A DNA stretch of 64,000 nucleotides from Seriola aureovittata. Lineage: Eukaryota; Chordata; Actinopteri; Carangiformes; Carangidae. This document shows, piece after piece, positions 27,423 to 36,907 of this stretch. The stretch lies in contig NC_079380.1 in the NCBI RefSeq assembly GCF_021018895.1, forward strand, positions 1,049,501 through 1,113,500. Direction: 5' to 3'. The position numbers and the translations under genes are program-made. Within the stretch, counting starts at the first letter, position 1. Every line of letters begins with the position of its first letter. The notes below the pieces were generated by a model. It saw only the letters and a list, made by a program, of their open reading frames with translations, did not search any database and was not told the origin of the DNA.

Positions 27423-29669
27423 ATGTCAAAAACATACATACATGTGATATTTGGTGCTACATGCAGGCTGTAACCAAAGCACTGTGTGTATAATGCTAAT
27501 TAGCTCTTATAAAAAGTATATATCATAAGTATGTAAATGTTTGTCAGTGTATGTGTGTAACATACATGTACATGTTCATGGTGTGTGTACACAGGTTCCC
27601 TGGACTCCACAGAGGTAACATACTCCACCAAGGCCCAGGCAGGAAGGCCGTCCTTGCAGGACACTCCCACCTCCTCATCAAAGAGACTGCCAGGTAGGAT
27701 TGTCCGGCAGAACTTAATTTTACCTCATTAATATGCAAATGAGTATCCTTGATGACAAACTATCATTGCTTTCAGCATACATGTTCTTTTGTCGTGGACC
27801 CCATGGTGGGACATAACATAATCCCAGTGCCTCTTGTTTTATAATGTCTTTTATATTTTATGTCTTCTTTAAAGTAATCTGTAACTTTTCCACATGAAAA
27901 CATTTAAAAACATCTAGACCTGTGTTCTATATGATGTTGAGTTGTGTTCTTACATTATCACAAATGTTTCCATCAATTCTGAAACCAGAGAAATCTGTGA
28001 TTTTAATCATGGTAACAGTACATGTCATTGGTCTCCTGTCAATGACATCATATCCTCTATGATCATGTGTCAGTGTGTTTGTTTGACAGAAGCTCAACAT
28101 TGACTTTTATCTAGTTTTAAGTGACAAACATTTTTTACACCTTGGTGGTTTTCAGCTCTATATTTGAACCAGATGAAGGATTTTAGTCGTCGGACGTCTG
28201 GATCTGAAGTTATCAGAGAAACAAGCTGAGGAAATGTTAGACAGCTCAGCTCCCAGCTGCTGGAGACGCCTTGTCCTGTGTCACTGAACAGCATCTGTGA
28301 ATCTCTGATTTTAAAGTCAAACTGCTTTATTCAGTTTTTCTAGTGGTTTGAATCCCCTGGTGTTTTGTTATGGAGAGGAGGACACCTCTCTGGATAATTC
28401 AGCTGCTGGTAAAAACCTGCTGAACGTCTGGTTCATAAGTTATCAGAGAAACAATCAGAACAAAGGTTAGCATCAATCTCAGCCCAACTCTTCCCTGACG
28501 TCTCTGTCCTCCGTACAGCATCGCTCAAACACTGACTTTAAATGTCAAACGGTTAGAATCACCGGGTCTGTTTGATTTCCTTAACCACTGACACTGAAGG
28601 AATCCAAACCGGGAGGAGACAACAACTCCCATGATCCCACGCTATTTCATGACGTCACCCGACACCGTCTTTTATTATTGTTTTGATTGAGTGACCCTAT
28701 AGAGGCAGAAGTTACAGACTGTGGGTTGAAAGCACTTTGACAACCCTTGTTTTTGAAAGGTGTCATATAAATAGTCTTGCTAAGTCATCTGTAGATGGTG
28801 CAACACAGCCAATAGGCTTCCATAGCGTCCTCCACTTTGGACTTTTCAGCTCGCTGTTCCGTCAGAGTTCAGCTCTGTTTGTGAAAGTTTCTTTTTTTTT
28901 TTTTTTTTTTTTTTTCTTAAGTCATTTTTTGGGCTTTTAATGCCTTTATTCTTGGAACAGTGTGAGAGAGACAGGAAAGTTGGGGAGAGAGAGAGCGGAT
29001 GACATGCAGCAAAGAGACATAGGTTGGACCCAAACCCAGGCTGCTGCACTTAGGACTAATGGTACGCGCTCTACCAGGTGAGACACCGAGGCGTCCCCGT
29101 GAAACTTAAACTTGATGTGAAAACATTTTCACAGATATACTTCATCCCCATGAGCAGATCCATTGAAGTGGTGATTCTGTTGGATCAGATATGAAGTTTT
29201 CTTCATCTACAGTGTGTTGATTTGTGTTTTTGTCACTTCAGGCTTTGCCTCAGGTTTTTTTGACAGGCTTCTAAATATTGTCAGTGTGGAAACATTTGCC
29301 TCAACACCAACACATATTTCCCTCTGCTGCTGCAGGTTAACCAACACTCACCTTGTTCACTTCCTGTCTTTATGTTTTCTCACAGGTCAGAGGTTATTCC
29401 AGCGCCCAGGGGCGAGCTCCGACTCCTTCAGTGAGACCAGCTCCATCGGACAAGCCGATGAGACGACCAGGGAGGAGAGTGTCACTGTGAGCAGCAGCAT
29501 CCACCCTCCCCCCACTCCACCTGCACCAGAGGACTCACACACTGGAAGTGACGTCTCACCACAGGAAGTCCAGGAGTCCTCTGAGCAGGTGCAGGCACAG
29601 GTGGAGACTGAGGAGGCCTCAGAGGAGAGGCCGTCTGAAGACCAAGAGGTGGAGCAGAGCTTTAGATAG
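312..29669 (+). CDS. pdxdc1: Pdxdc1, pyridoxal-dependent decarboxylase domain-containing protein 1 (22 coding exons)
   Basis: Coding exons joined by reading: 312-388, 631-699, 1822-1905, 2232-2381, 3029-3218, 5266-5334, 5422-5500, 5675-5759, 8089-8137, 8843-8944, 9687-9812, 10547-10597, 19410-19470, 21521-21591, 22240-22345, 22562-22736, 23101-23219, 23310-23431, 26090-26182, 26438-26534, 27595-27693, 29386-29669. All junctions are GT-AG and phases stay consistent. They give 785 residues against about 788 in human PDXDC1, with collinear similarity throughout, for example GEQGHMALLGHSL, LRALPLWLSLQYLG and VGSVLNWFSPVQ. The fold belongs to the group II PLP-dependent decarboxylases; the cellular role is poorly known and enzyme activity has not been clearly shown in this family. 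The PLP lysine position carries Gln here (see findings). The first exon opens on ATG ATG directly after the acceptor AG. In human about ten more residues precede this point, so a 5' exon or the true start probably lies left of the window. Confidence 0.95.
727..756. repeat. (AC)n microsatellite in a pdxdc1 intron
   Basis: About 15 AC units begin 27 bases after the donor of the second exon in the window. Confidence 0.9.
1692..1745. repeat. (TTA)n imperfect microsatellite
   Basis: Interrupted ATT/TTA triplet tract within a pdxdc1 intron. Confidence 0.85.
3310..3595. repeat. Interspersed repeat, family A (inverted-repeat ends)
   Basis: The segment with 'gcattaacagctgtttac' and 'gaagttagcatgctaacc' recurs at 38912-39265 in the same orientation and at about 24130-24450 inverted. 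The 38.9-kb copy has inverted termini, so this is probably a non-autonomous DNA transposon family. Confidence 0.65.
3800..5135 (-). mobile_element. Decayed Tc1-like DNA transposon with long inverted repeats
   Basis: The minus strand of 4140-4640 encodes fragments of a Tc1-family DDE transposase. WTDETEVDLF, which carries the first catalytic Asp context, lies in one frame. QQDNDPEH, which carries the second, lies in another, so at least one frameshift separates them. The right end (about 4990-5133, finishing in 'gccactgtgta') matches the reverse complement of the left part (about 3825-3910), which shares the inverted 'agatcttcatc(c/t)aagtt' core, as expected for the long terminal repeats of this family. 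The insertion abuts a TA-dinucleotide tract, consistent with TA target preference. No intact transposase remains. Confidence 0.8.
5134..5157. repeat. (TA)n microsatellite
   Basis: Twelve TA units at the right end of the Tc1-like element. Confidence 0.9.
6303..6621. mobile_element. Short inverted-repeat element, family B (MITE-like)
   Basis: It starts 'agctgtgtcccaattcag' and ends with 'ctgaactgagacaaagct', imperfect inverted copies of about 28 bases. Related copies are at 15468-15866 and, truncated, at about 51180-51405. It has no coding capacity. Confidence 0.75.
6801..7488. repeat. Copy 1 of a near-identical 688-bp dispersed duplication
   Basis: It matches 16116-16799 almost base for base, with a handful of substitutions and one small indel near 7026. 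The minus strand of about 6830-7060 encodes SFITWCND(I)HPKLNISKTN and VIQGEEV, recognisable as part of a LINE reverse transcriptase of the Rex/L2 type. The remainder is non-coding repeat. Confidence 0.85.
7545..7925. repeat. Interspersed repeat, family C (AGGTCA-rich)
   Basis: Related sequence ('cttggactcaa(a/g)gatgaact' followed by AGGTCA motifs) occurs at about 33545-33760 and 42715-42900, and parts flank the two duplicated segments near 6660-6790 and 15885-15985. It is a common fish-type non-coding repeat; I cannot assign a formal family name. Confidence 0.65.
9150..9610 (-). mobile_element. LINE reverse transcriptase fragment (Rex/L2 type)
   Basis: The minus strand encodes IMFFDFSSAFNTIQP and SWIVDYLTRRPQYVRL. 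The first matches RT motif A (F-x-D-F-S-x-A-F) of vertebrate non-LTR retrotransposons. Both ends are truncated, and it lies in the intron before exon 9687-9812. Confidence 0.8.
10060..10165. repeat. Fragment of an AT-rich repeat (family D)
   Basis: The 'gagaataaagtcgtaatatt' type motif resembles the degenerate array at about 30680-31150 and the inverted end at 31530-31715. Confidence 0.5.
11290..12350. mobile_element. Probable non-autonomous DNA transposon, about 1 kb
   Basis: The left end ('gggcgatacgcttatctcc', then 'gattcgataattcaatttc') and right end ('aaaattgatttaggaatcaac') have the look of fish hAT-type cut-and-paste elements. It has no coding capacity. The classification rests on general resemblance only. 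Confidence 0.4.
13378..13441. repeat. (TG)n microsatellite, about 32 units
   Basis: Perfect TG tract in the 8.8-kb pdxdc1 intron, 40 bases upstream of an exon-like segment. Confidence 0.95.
14440..15200 (+). mobile_element. 3' part of an L2/Maui-type LINE
   Basis: Fragments encode LGVMFDDQ, FHLDYCND and VQNAAA, typical of the C-terminal RT region of this clade. The end 'tgtaaattgctttggaaaaa' with 'agcgtctggcaaatga' matches the characteristic 3' tail of these elements. It is broken by stops and frameshifts. Confidence 0.8.
15468..15866. mobile_element. Short inverted-repeat element, family B, second copy
   Basis: It begins 'agctgtgtcctaattcag' and ends 'ctgaattgggacacag', inverted. It directly precedes the second copy of the 688-bp duplication, just as the copy at 6303-6621 precedes the first. 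Confidence 0.75.
16116..16799. repeat. Copy 2 of the 688-bp dispersed duplication
   Basis: Nearly identical to 6801-7488, same orientation, 9.3 kb downstream, in a different intron of pdxdc1. It contains the same minus-strand LINE RT fragment. Confidence 0.85.
17910..18860 (+). repeat. Left arm of a large inverted repeat (family E)
   Basis: It starts 'cacagtctgtaacttctgcc'. Internally it has three partial units starting at 'ttatccacagaggt' (18056, 18241, 18471). Its reverse complement, with fewer units, is at about 27896-28723. The ends suggest a DNA transposon family with internal tandem units. Confidence 0.75.
20391..21441. mobile_element. Probable non-autonomous hAT-like element, about 1.05 kb
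   Basis: The left end 'aggggtcggtgatatatcg' and right end 'gccattacccagtccta' are weakly inverted copies, and both flanks carry tATATCg-type sequences common in fish hAT-type elements. No transposase is visible. Confidence 0.5.
21752..21784 (+). repeat. (AGGTG)n minisatellite
   Basis: About six AGGTG units, 160 bases after the donor of exon 21521-21591. Each unit reads AG|GTGAG on the coding strand. Confidence 0.9.
24130..24450. repeat. Family A repeat, inverted copy
   Basis: Reverse complement of the 3310-3595 and 38912-39265 copies, recognised from 'aaacagctgctaatgctaat' and 'caagagttaacattagtgtt'. Confidence 0.65.
25205..25800 (+). mobile_element. 3' end of a non-LTR retrotransposon
   Basis: It encodes pieces of the conserved C-terminal stretch (KAIHGLAHQYLSDVV, DEPARPLRSAGTG, then a WVSTKT-like segment). 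An AT-rich 3' UTR follows, ending near 'gttgtataaataaggctttg'. Frames are broken. Confidence 0.75.
26183..26275 (+). repeat. (GT)n microsatellite forming the donor of exon 26090-26182
   Basis: 93 bp of uninterrupted GT starts at the first base of the intron, so the 5' splice site itself is GTGTGT. A second shorter GT tract (26411-26431) sits just before the next acceptor at 26437. Confidence 0.95.
27100..27420 (+). mobile_element. LINE 3' tail ending in (TTA)n
   Basis: It contains 'gtgtccttgagtgccaagaa' and 'aggcgcctttagataaaatt' followed by ATT repeats, typical of a fish LINE 3' end with short tandem tail. It has no coding part. Confidence 0.65.
27896..28723 (-). repeat. Right arm of the large inverted repeat (family E)
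   Basis: Reverse complement of 17910-18860, ending in 'aggcagaagttacagactgt'. It lies in the last pdxdc1 intron. Confidence 0.75.
28885..29100. repeat. Fish-type interspersed repeat (T-rich end)
   Basis: A T stretch is followed by 'gtgtgagagagacaggaaag' and 'gatgacatgcagcaaagaga', then 'gctctaccaggtgagacacc'. I recognise this as a widespread teleost repeat, possibly a SINE, without a firm family name. Confidence 0.6.
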
Positions 29670-30445
29670 GACGAGTCTGTGCACATGTCTTCCAGCTGTC
29701 CTCTAAATGGTACCAGCCTAACAGATGTTTAAAAAGGGATTTCAGTGTGAATGTAACTCTTCCAGATGTGAAGGAAAACCGATGGAACTAGATCAGGCAG
29801 CGTGTCTCCGTCTGATGTGTCAGGTCAGAGAGGACCTCAGAGTTAAAAGAGAAATCCACCCATGGATACATTTACATCGTACCCGATGCATTCTACTGAT
29901 TTAGTGATAGAGTTTTAATATATGTTTCCTCTGCCTGATGATCGCTCACATTTTTCTTGCCATGTTTAATCACTCCTGTAGGGACATAAACAAGCTGTTT
30001 TCATTTCATTCATTCACGTACGACTTGTTAGTGAAATGAGCAGTGATGGGTCTGTTGAGGCTTCTGTCTGGGGGTGAACAGGTGTACTGTACCTGCCTCT
30101 GTATGATTGCTGCCTTTACACTGATGAAAAATGTTCTGCTGTCAAACACTACAAATATCTTTGACTCTGTCATCTCTGGCTTACTGTGTATTCAAGAATA
30201 CACTTGACCACAGGATGGAGTGAAGTGTTTCTGGGTGGATTTTTCCTTTAAACACAGGATGGAATAGAGTTCAGTGACTCTGTCTTGATTTTTACACTGA
30301 TCTCTGTGTGTGTCCTGATCATAGAGCAGAGGAGTAGCCATATTGCACACTGATTTTTTTTTTAGATATAAAGAGAAATATGATTCTTTAATACTCCATT
30401 CACCTGAGCACTCAACTGGAAATAAAGCAGCTAAATATTTAAGCA
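29670..30445 (+). other. pdxdc1: Probable 3' UTR of pdxdc1
   Basis: This unique AT-rich sequence follows the stop codon. The first clear AATAAA is at 30421-30426, so cleavage would fall near 30440-30450. Further AATAAA matches occur later (for example near 34877 and 35104), so a longer 3' UTR cannot be excluded without transcript data. Confidence 0.5.
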
Positions 30446-31983
30446 ATGAGTGCTGCAATTAAAATGTTTAGATTCCTCACTGTAAATAGTCTACACGCAA
30501 AATGTATTTAACTTGCCCAATTACTGACTATAATAATTTATGATCAAATTAATCTGTAGAGGAAGAGAAGTATTTAATTACAAATGGCTCCTAATGACAG
30601 CAGTCACCTGCTTCCAAGCTTCAAACACTCCCTTCATGTGAGCACTGCCCCGCAACACTGTGATGGATCGTTAGAGTCACTGCAGGAAAAATATAGTCCA
30701 AATATTCTGAGAAATCAAACATTATGAGGATGAAAAAAAAAATTCACAAAACGACAAGAATAAGGCCACAGTTTTTCCATTAGAAACATCACATCTTGAA
30801 TGAAAAAAAATACTTATAACATGCTATTACAAGATAAAACTGTCGTTTTATATTAACTGGTCACATTATAAAAGTAAAACTGTCATTTTACAAAAAAATA
30901 ATTTTAAGATGAAGTTGTTATTGTACAAGAAAAAGTTATCTGAGATAATTAGAGAGGGAGTTGTAGCTTTACAAGGAAAGTAAAGAAATTCATTGTAATT
31001 TTACAAAAACAGTCTTGATCTACAAGATGAAAAAGTCACATTACAAGACACATCTGTAATTTTATAAAGACCTGATGTTACAAGATAAAGATGTAATTTC
31101 ATAAGAAAAATTCTGAGATAAATTCATAACTTTACAGGAAAAGGTGGTATTATGAGACTGGTCATGTTTTGAGGCAGAAAAACAACATGTTGTATTATTG
31201 GACTGTGTACAGTAGATCACTGCCTGTGCACTGTTCACACACACAGTTACTGTCGTTCCTGTTTCCACTGCAGTCATTTTATAAGTATACAGCTGTGCTC
31301 TCTGTGCACACCAGCCGCATGATACCTGTGTCATTACATACAGTCACTGTGCAACAAGTGGACTGTAATTTTGTCAGGTCTCACCCTGAGCTCAGTCTGA
31401 CAGTGTGTAGCTACAGTTGGTGATAATGTGCTCAAACCTAAAACCTTCAGATCCTCCACGCTCCTCATTTAGTAAATGTCAGTACACTACTGTTCTGTTA
31501 ACTACAGAGAATTCAAATATAGCTTTATCATAACATCATTAACGTATTCTCAAAATCAAACTTGTGATCGTAAAATTACAACATTGTTCCCATAATATCA
31601 CCTTTTCTCCTAAAATTATCAGTCATAATGTTGCAATTTTTGCAAATTCTGACTTTTGTCAAAACATTAAGATCATTCTGAAACTCTCAGACTTTGTTAC
31701 AACAGTGGCCCCAACACTCCATCACCACAACTTTATTCCCTTTACAGTTACAGCTGGGTTTAGAGTTATAACATGTTTTTAATTCTTCTGTAGATGTTTC
31801 TTATTTTGTGAGCAGCGAGAGGCCTCTTGCCGCAGAGGGGCAGGGCTTGTTATGTATTTACTGTATGTGGAATATTTCTTTTCTTTCTCAAAAACATCCT
31901 GCCAGTCTTCAGTCAGACTACTTCCTGTCCTGGACCACCCTGTGATTCTCAAGTGCAATGTTAGAGTGGCATCCAGGTGTTGA

Positions 31984-32665
31984 CCAGCTGCAACAGCGTG
32001 GCTGGTATCGTTTTCACCTTGTGAACAATATTATTGAAATCACAATATGACCAAGTGCAATTTCCAAATCTCAGGAGCTGCAGTTTTTTTTTTTTTGATA
32101 AATGTTAAATGTGTCAAATGTGTGACCATAAACGGAGCATTGTGGTGCTACAGAGACGCAGCGGCTACAAACATTATTTTCCAGATGTCACAGAAATCAT
32201 CATGTGTGGCAATTTATGTGTTTCTTTCAGTGAAAATGAAATACAGAAACTACTCTAAAACTAAACTCTAAACTGTTCCCACTAAAATTGTGGGACATTT
32301 CACAACATCTGCCGAAATAATCGCACTAGGATTTTTTTTTTTTTTGCATATTGATCCGTGTGTGTGTGTCATCATGACAAAAGGTGTTCCTGGAGACACT
32401 GACTGTAGCAGCAACTTCCACAGAGGAGGTCCTGGCAGGTGTTTATATGTGTGTGGACAGGTTTTTGTCACAATCTGTAAGATACAGTCACAAAACTTTA
32501 CAGGTGTGTAGGTGAGATCAAAATGAAGGCTGAGTTCAAAGATGGGTGTTGTCGGACCAATGCGTACTGAGTACTGGTGTAGCTAACTCCAACTAAGAGC
32601 GAACAGACACACAGCAGTATAGACTCACAAGGTGAAAGCGATATCGGCCCCACTGTTGTAGCTGG
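31984..32665. mobile_element. Non-autonomous DNA transposon with 40-bp terminal inverted repeats
   Basis: Left end 31984-32023 ('ccagctgcaacagcgtggct' onward) and right end 32626-32665 match in inverted orientation at 34 of 40 positions. The interior (about 600 bp) encodes nothing recognisable. Confidence 0.8.
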
Positions 32666-35138
32666 TAATGTAGTAATAATTACTGAGTGCTGGGCTTGAG
32701 CAGCTGCTGTGATCCCATCACAGGATGGTCTGTGATGATGGATGGTCTCTTGGTTCTTATTTTGTTTGTTTGTGTCTCTTTTTTCCTTTCACTGTGTCGA
32801 ACAGCTCAGTTGATTGTGTGAGGCTTTGAAATTCACCCCCCCGACACCAACGTCCCATCTTTTGCTTCCCTTGGTATGAATAATAATCACAAAGCAGCAA
32901 AGGCAGAGTCTCAGCACGTTGTGTGCACTTCAGTAACATCCTGTAACATTCTGTTTTACATGATTGTACATTACTTTGTAGTGTGCCTATCACACCGGGA
33001 CATTTTCAGAGGAAATCCTAAAGACCCTGATGCACTGTGCGGTCCCAGATGAAAATCAGTCAATGGTGAGACACGTTCACCAAAGACTGATCTGAGCTTT
33101 GGAAACCAAAGACAGTCTGCTCAGTGTAGCCACACCCACAAACCAACCAATCAGAACACAGTATGAAATGACACAAACAGTGTCCGACATGACATTGAAA
33201 CTGTTGGTAAATGTGCCCTCAATACTGATATTACACTGTAGAGTCTGACAGGTTGTAGTCGACCATCTCACACAGTGTAATGTGTAACAAACAGATTGTG
33301 TCGGGGCCTTAAAAGATAACTCACATTTTTTAACCTGGGCCTGATTTTCCATGTGTTTGGATGTAAATGATTGATAGGGACAAAAATCCTTACAATCAGA
33401 ACAGTCGACCAGGCAACTGCTAAACAGCTGCTACAACATAAACAACGGGGCGTTTGATCTGTGTCATTCAGCGTTCCTTGTTCCTTCCAGCAACAGGTTC
33501 AGATTGTTACTCTGAGTGTCTGACAACAAGATTCTTACACAAAGCCACCAGACTCCAAGGATAGACTGATGAGATCTTGATGGTCAAAGGTCAAGGTCAC
33601 TGTGACATCACAAAACACCTTTTAGACATTACTCAAAACTTCACACAGAAATTATGACAAAATTTGTCACAAATGTTTAATATTAGGGATGCAACCTGAA
33701 ACTAGTCTGAGTGGCGGAGGGATACAACGATGAGGAGGGGATTCTAGTTTTGGAGAGCAGTGTTACTTTGCTATATTACTGATCATCTGTGTTCTGGATG
33801 TCCACCTCTAGGAGAGTAGCCACAGAACTAAATCATCTCCATTTATAGACAGTTTGTGTGACTGGACTGATGAAGATCTGAACTCTTTGAGATGAGTCTG
33901 TAAAACTTTCAGCTTTATGCTCAAACAAACACATGGGAAAATAAGGCCCAGGTGAATCCACACTTGATATGAAACTGTGATGGGAACATGCAGAACATGC
34001 AAATTTCTGTAAAAAAAAAAAAAAAAACATGAGGAGCAGCTTCTCATCATTAAGGGATTGTCAGTGTTTCATATATGATATTGGAGTTCAGTGGGAGTGA
34101 ATGAGCCTCAGTAGATGTGGTAGTAATGGCTTTACCTGAATGTAAAACATTAAAACAAAAGGAAAATGTCCAACAATGAAAACCTGAAGACAGATGTGGC
34201 TGGACTGGCCCTGTAGTAGACTGAGGCAGGGGGTGGAACATTTACTGTAAAGAGTTATTAAAATGGTTTAATAAGGAATTAACACAGAGGAGATTACAAA
34301 AGCTTTATTGCACTTGTTCTGTAGATACTACTGTTCTTTATTTAATTTCTTAAATGGTGTAAATGAAGCAGATTAATGATTATTTTTGTCATGTGATTAT
34401 AATGCAAAGTTGAATCAATAACTTTCTATGTTTGATGAAGAACTTTTGGTTTGATATGAAATGTCCTGCAGCTTTCACTGTCTTGAATGATTGTATTTAA
34501 TCAGCAGAATCCTTCCTCTTGAATATTTTCTACAATTAATTTACAGCACAGAAACACGTTTGTTGTGTACATTCTGTCTGTCAACAGATTAAATTGTAAG
34601 TTTTCTAGTCTGAATGTGAGGCCACGGCTTTCTGTAGTAGTTCAACCTCTCCAGCTGATTTTCAGTCTTCCTCTTGGTCAGTCAATGCGACTGGTGTGTC
34701 AATGATGCAGTTAGTCAGCATATGTTCTTAAATACACCTAACTGTAATTGTACTTGAGCCCCAGCACATAATGCACATGTAATGCATATATATGCACATA
34801 TAATGACAAAATGAGATAATTACATAATGGAAAAGTGCTGTGTGTGTACATGTACACCTTGTAACAGAATTTTACAAATAAAAGGGTAATACTACAGCAT
34901 ATCTGTAATGGTGCTAGAAAAGGAGCCAAATGACTTTTGGAGTGGAAACTGTAGAAGTTTAGAACAGAGCCAGTCTGAGGCAGCGGTGGTGGGCGAGTGA
35001 AACCGTGACTGGACTCAAAACTGAATCTACATGTGTTCACAATCTGCCTTCATGTGTGAATCTGAGGCCTTGACAACCAGCAGTAAAACATGCACTACAA
35101 TACAAATAAAACTGATTTAAAATAATACTGATAACCAG

Positions 35139-35590
35139 AGGTGTGGACTTGAGTCACATGACTTGGACTTGAGACAGATTTGACTCATTCATCACTTAAA
35201 ACTTGACAACGAAAACTTATTTGCAACACGACTTTGACTCGTACATTCACTTGGAATTAGCCGTTGAACCTGGAATGACTTGATATCCTTCCCAAACCCA
35301 AAGATTAACAATGATGTGTCACAAAAAAAAAAGCTAAACTTTGAGTCAATCCGACAACAACCAATCACATTGCACAAGCAGGAGGGAGAAGGGTGCGTTT
35401 GTCGGTGTAATATGCAAAACATTGAGCTCAGAAATAAGAATGACACACCGAGACACATGTCATTTTGCTCTTAAATATTTTGATATTTAAAATTTAGGAC
35501 TGGACTGGACCCAAGTCCAGGTCGTTGGTCTTGTCTTCAGACTTTTGTAGCCAAGACTTTAGACTTACTTGTGACTTGGCCCTGGTCTTT
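35139..35590. repeat. Teleost 'gacttggacttgag' repeat
   Basis: The left part reads 'aggtgtggacttgagtcaca' and the right part is its inverted, degenerate counterpart ('agacttacttgtgacttggc'). This is a well-known kind of fish MITE built from GACTTGA-like units. Confidence 0.7.
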
Positions 35591-36550
35591 TATATTATGT
35601 CTTTTAATTGTCTCTTATATTTTCACATACACAGTAATGGACATAGAAATTGTAACACGTGTACAATCTAGTGCAACAGATCTCCAGATCTAGTCCATCC
35701 ACCGCTTCATGCACAGGAAGTGAGTCCTAGTTGCATTATATTCTACAAGTGTTGGTTTCATTGAGTTGCTGTTATGTGAACTAACAATGATCATATAATC
35801 ATAACAAATAATTACATCACACTTTAATGTAAAAGCTGAACTGGCAAGTTATGTCCTCTGAATGTGAAGTTTACACCTTCAGGAGTTTCTTTTATATGAA
35901 CAGGCCACTGTCTCTAGTTGAACTGGTAATTTAATGGTCGGACCAGTTAAACGCCTGAGGGCATATTCAAAACCACTAAATTTTCAGAGATGATACACAT
36001 TACGTACACAAGATAATGCGTTTCAATTTATTTGATCAGTCAAGATTATCCCTTAGGAGCTTTTTATATGATTTATTTGTTGATTAATGTAGTGTAGTTG
36101 TATGACTTACTCCATGTCAATGAGACTGAATCCATTAATGGATAAAAGGAAAAAGGGAATGACTTCAGTGACTGAGATTGGTGTTTTTTTTTAAAATTAA
36201 ATCATGAACTCAGTACGTTGCTGTTGTATTGTCTTCATTTTTCTCATTAGTTTGGGGAACAGGGTGAAGTTTAATAACGTTATTATTGTTGCTACAATTA
36301 GTGAAAAAACTTTCTCAACAAATCTTCATGAGGAATTTTTCGAAATCCCATATTTATAGGAGATTCAATGTGAGAGTTAAAATGTTGAACCTGAGTATAG
36401 TGAACCTTCCAAACGAAAATGAGTTTATATGAGTGAGTGAATTAAGTTGTATTATTGAGCTTAAGTCATTTTCCATCTGCTACAAAACCTGAGTCGAATC
36501 TGCGGTTCCTGAAAATGTCAGAAACTACTGACGTAAACTGTCTCCCACGA

Positions 36551-36640
36551 GCCTTTGGGAAATATAGTTTTCTTGCCCTAAAAACTCCTTTAAAGCAAAC
36601 GTTTTACGCTCTTGAATAAGACTTCATATCCCAGAGGGCA
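36551..36640. promoter_or_regulatory. Probable gspt1 promoter elements (two ZNF143-like motifs)
   Basis: 'acttcatatcccagagggca' at 36621-36640 matches the ZNF143/THAP11 motif form ACTNCANNTCCCAGNNNGC. A weaker inverted match ('gcctttgggaaatatagttt') lies at 36551-36570. They sit roughly 270-360 bases upstream of the start codon in a CpG-richer stretch, as expected for a housekeeping promoter. Confidence 0.5.
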
Positions 36641-36907
36641 CCGCGGGTAGCACGTCGACTGACGGGACGCATTAGCTCACGCGGACTGTCTCTGGGAGTG
36701 CTGAGTCGAATATCCTCTCTGGCGTCCGTACCGATAGAAGCCGGTGGCTGAATTTCACCTGAGCAGGAGACAAAACATTACACTTCGAGTTGGGACGCGC
36801 TCGATACCTCTGAGGGGTGACCTTAACGTCGGGTTTCGGGCGGACACCCACGTAGACCAAGAACTGCGCAGCTCAAATCTCACAGTAGTGAAAATCCAAG
36901 ACCAACG

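Larger units (their letters stand above)
19410..29669 (+). other. pdxdc1: Exons for the C-terminal half of Pdxdc1
   Basis: Ten exons encode residues 378-785. The conserved stretch from VEDELNSPVVLFKF through FNRWLGEQLAQLVP and EGTCVRFSPLLTAA corresponds to the small C-terminal domain of the PLP fold. Residues 596-626 (exon 26090-26182, LLENMTEVVRKGI onward) are rich in Leu, Glu and Lys in a heptad-like pattern and probably form a coiled coil. The last exon (29386-29669) encodes a Ser-, Glu- and Pro-rich tail without predicted fold, ending in SFR before a TAG stop. A low-complexity acidic tail is also present in the human protein, though its sequence is weakly conserved. Confidence 0.85.
30446..36520. 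other. Intergenic spacer between pdxdc1 and gspt1
   Basis: I see no conserved gene here. Contents: a degenerate AT-rich array (about 30680-31150) with an inverted partner end at 31530-31715; an inverted-repeat element (31984-32665); a family C fragment (33545-33760); and a repeat of 'gacttggacttgag' type at 35139-35590. Short open frames lack any recognisable motif. Confidence 0.7.
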
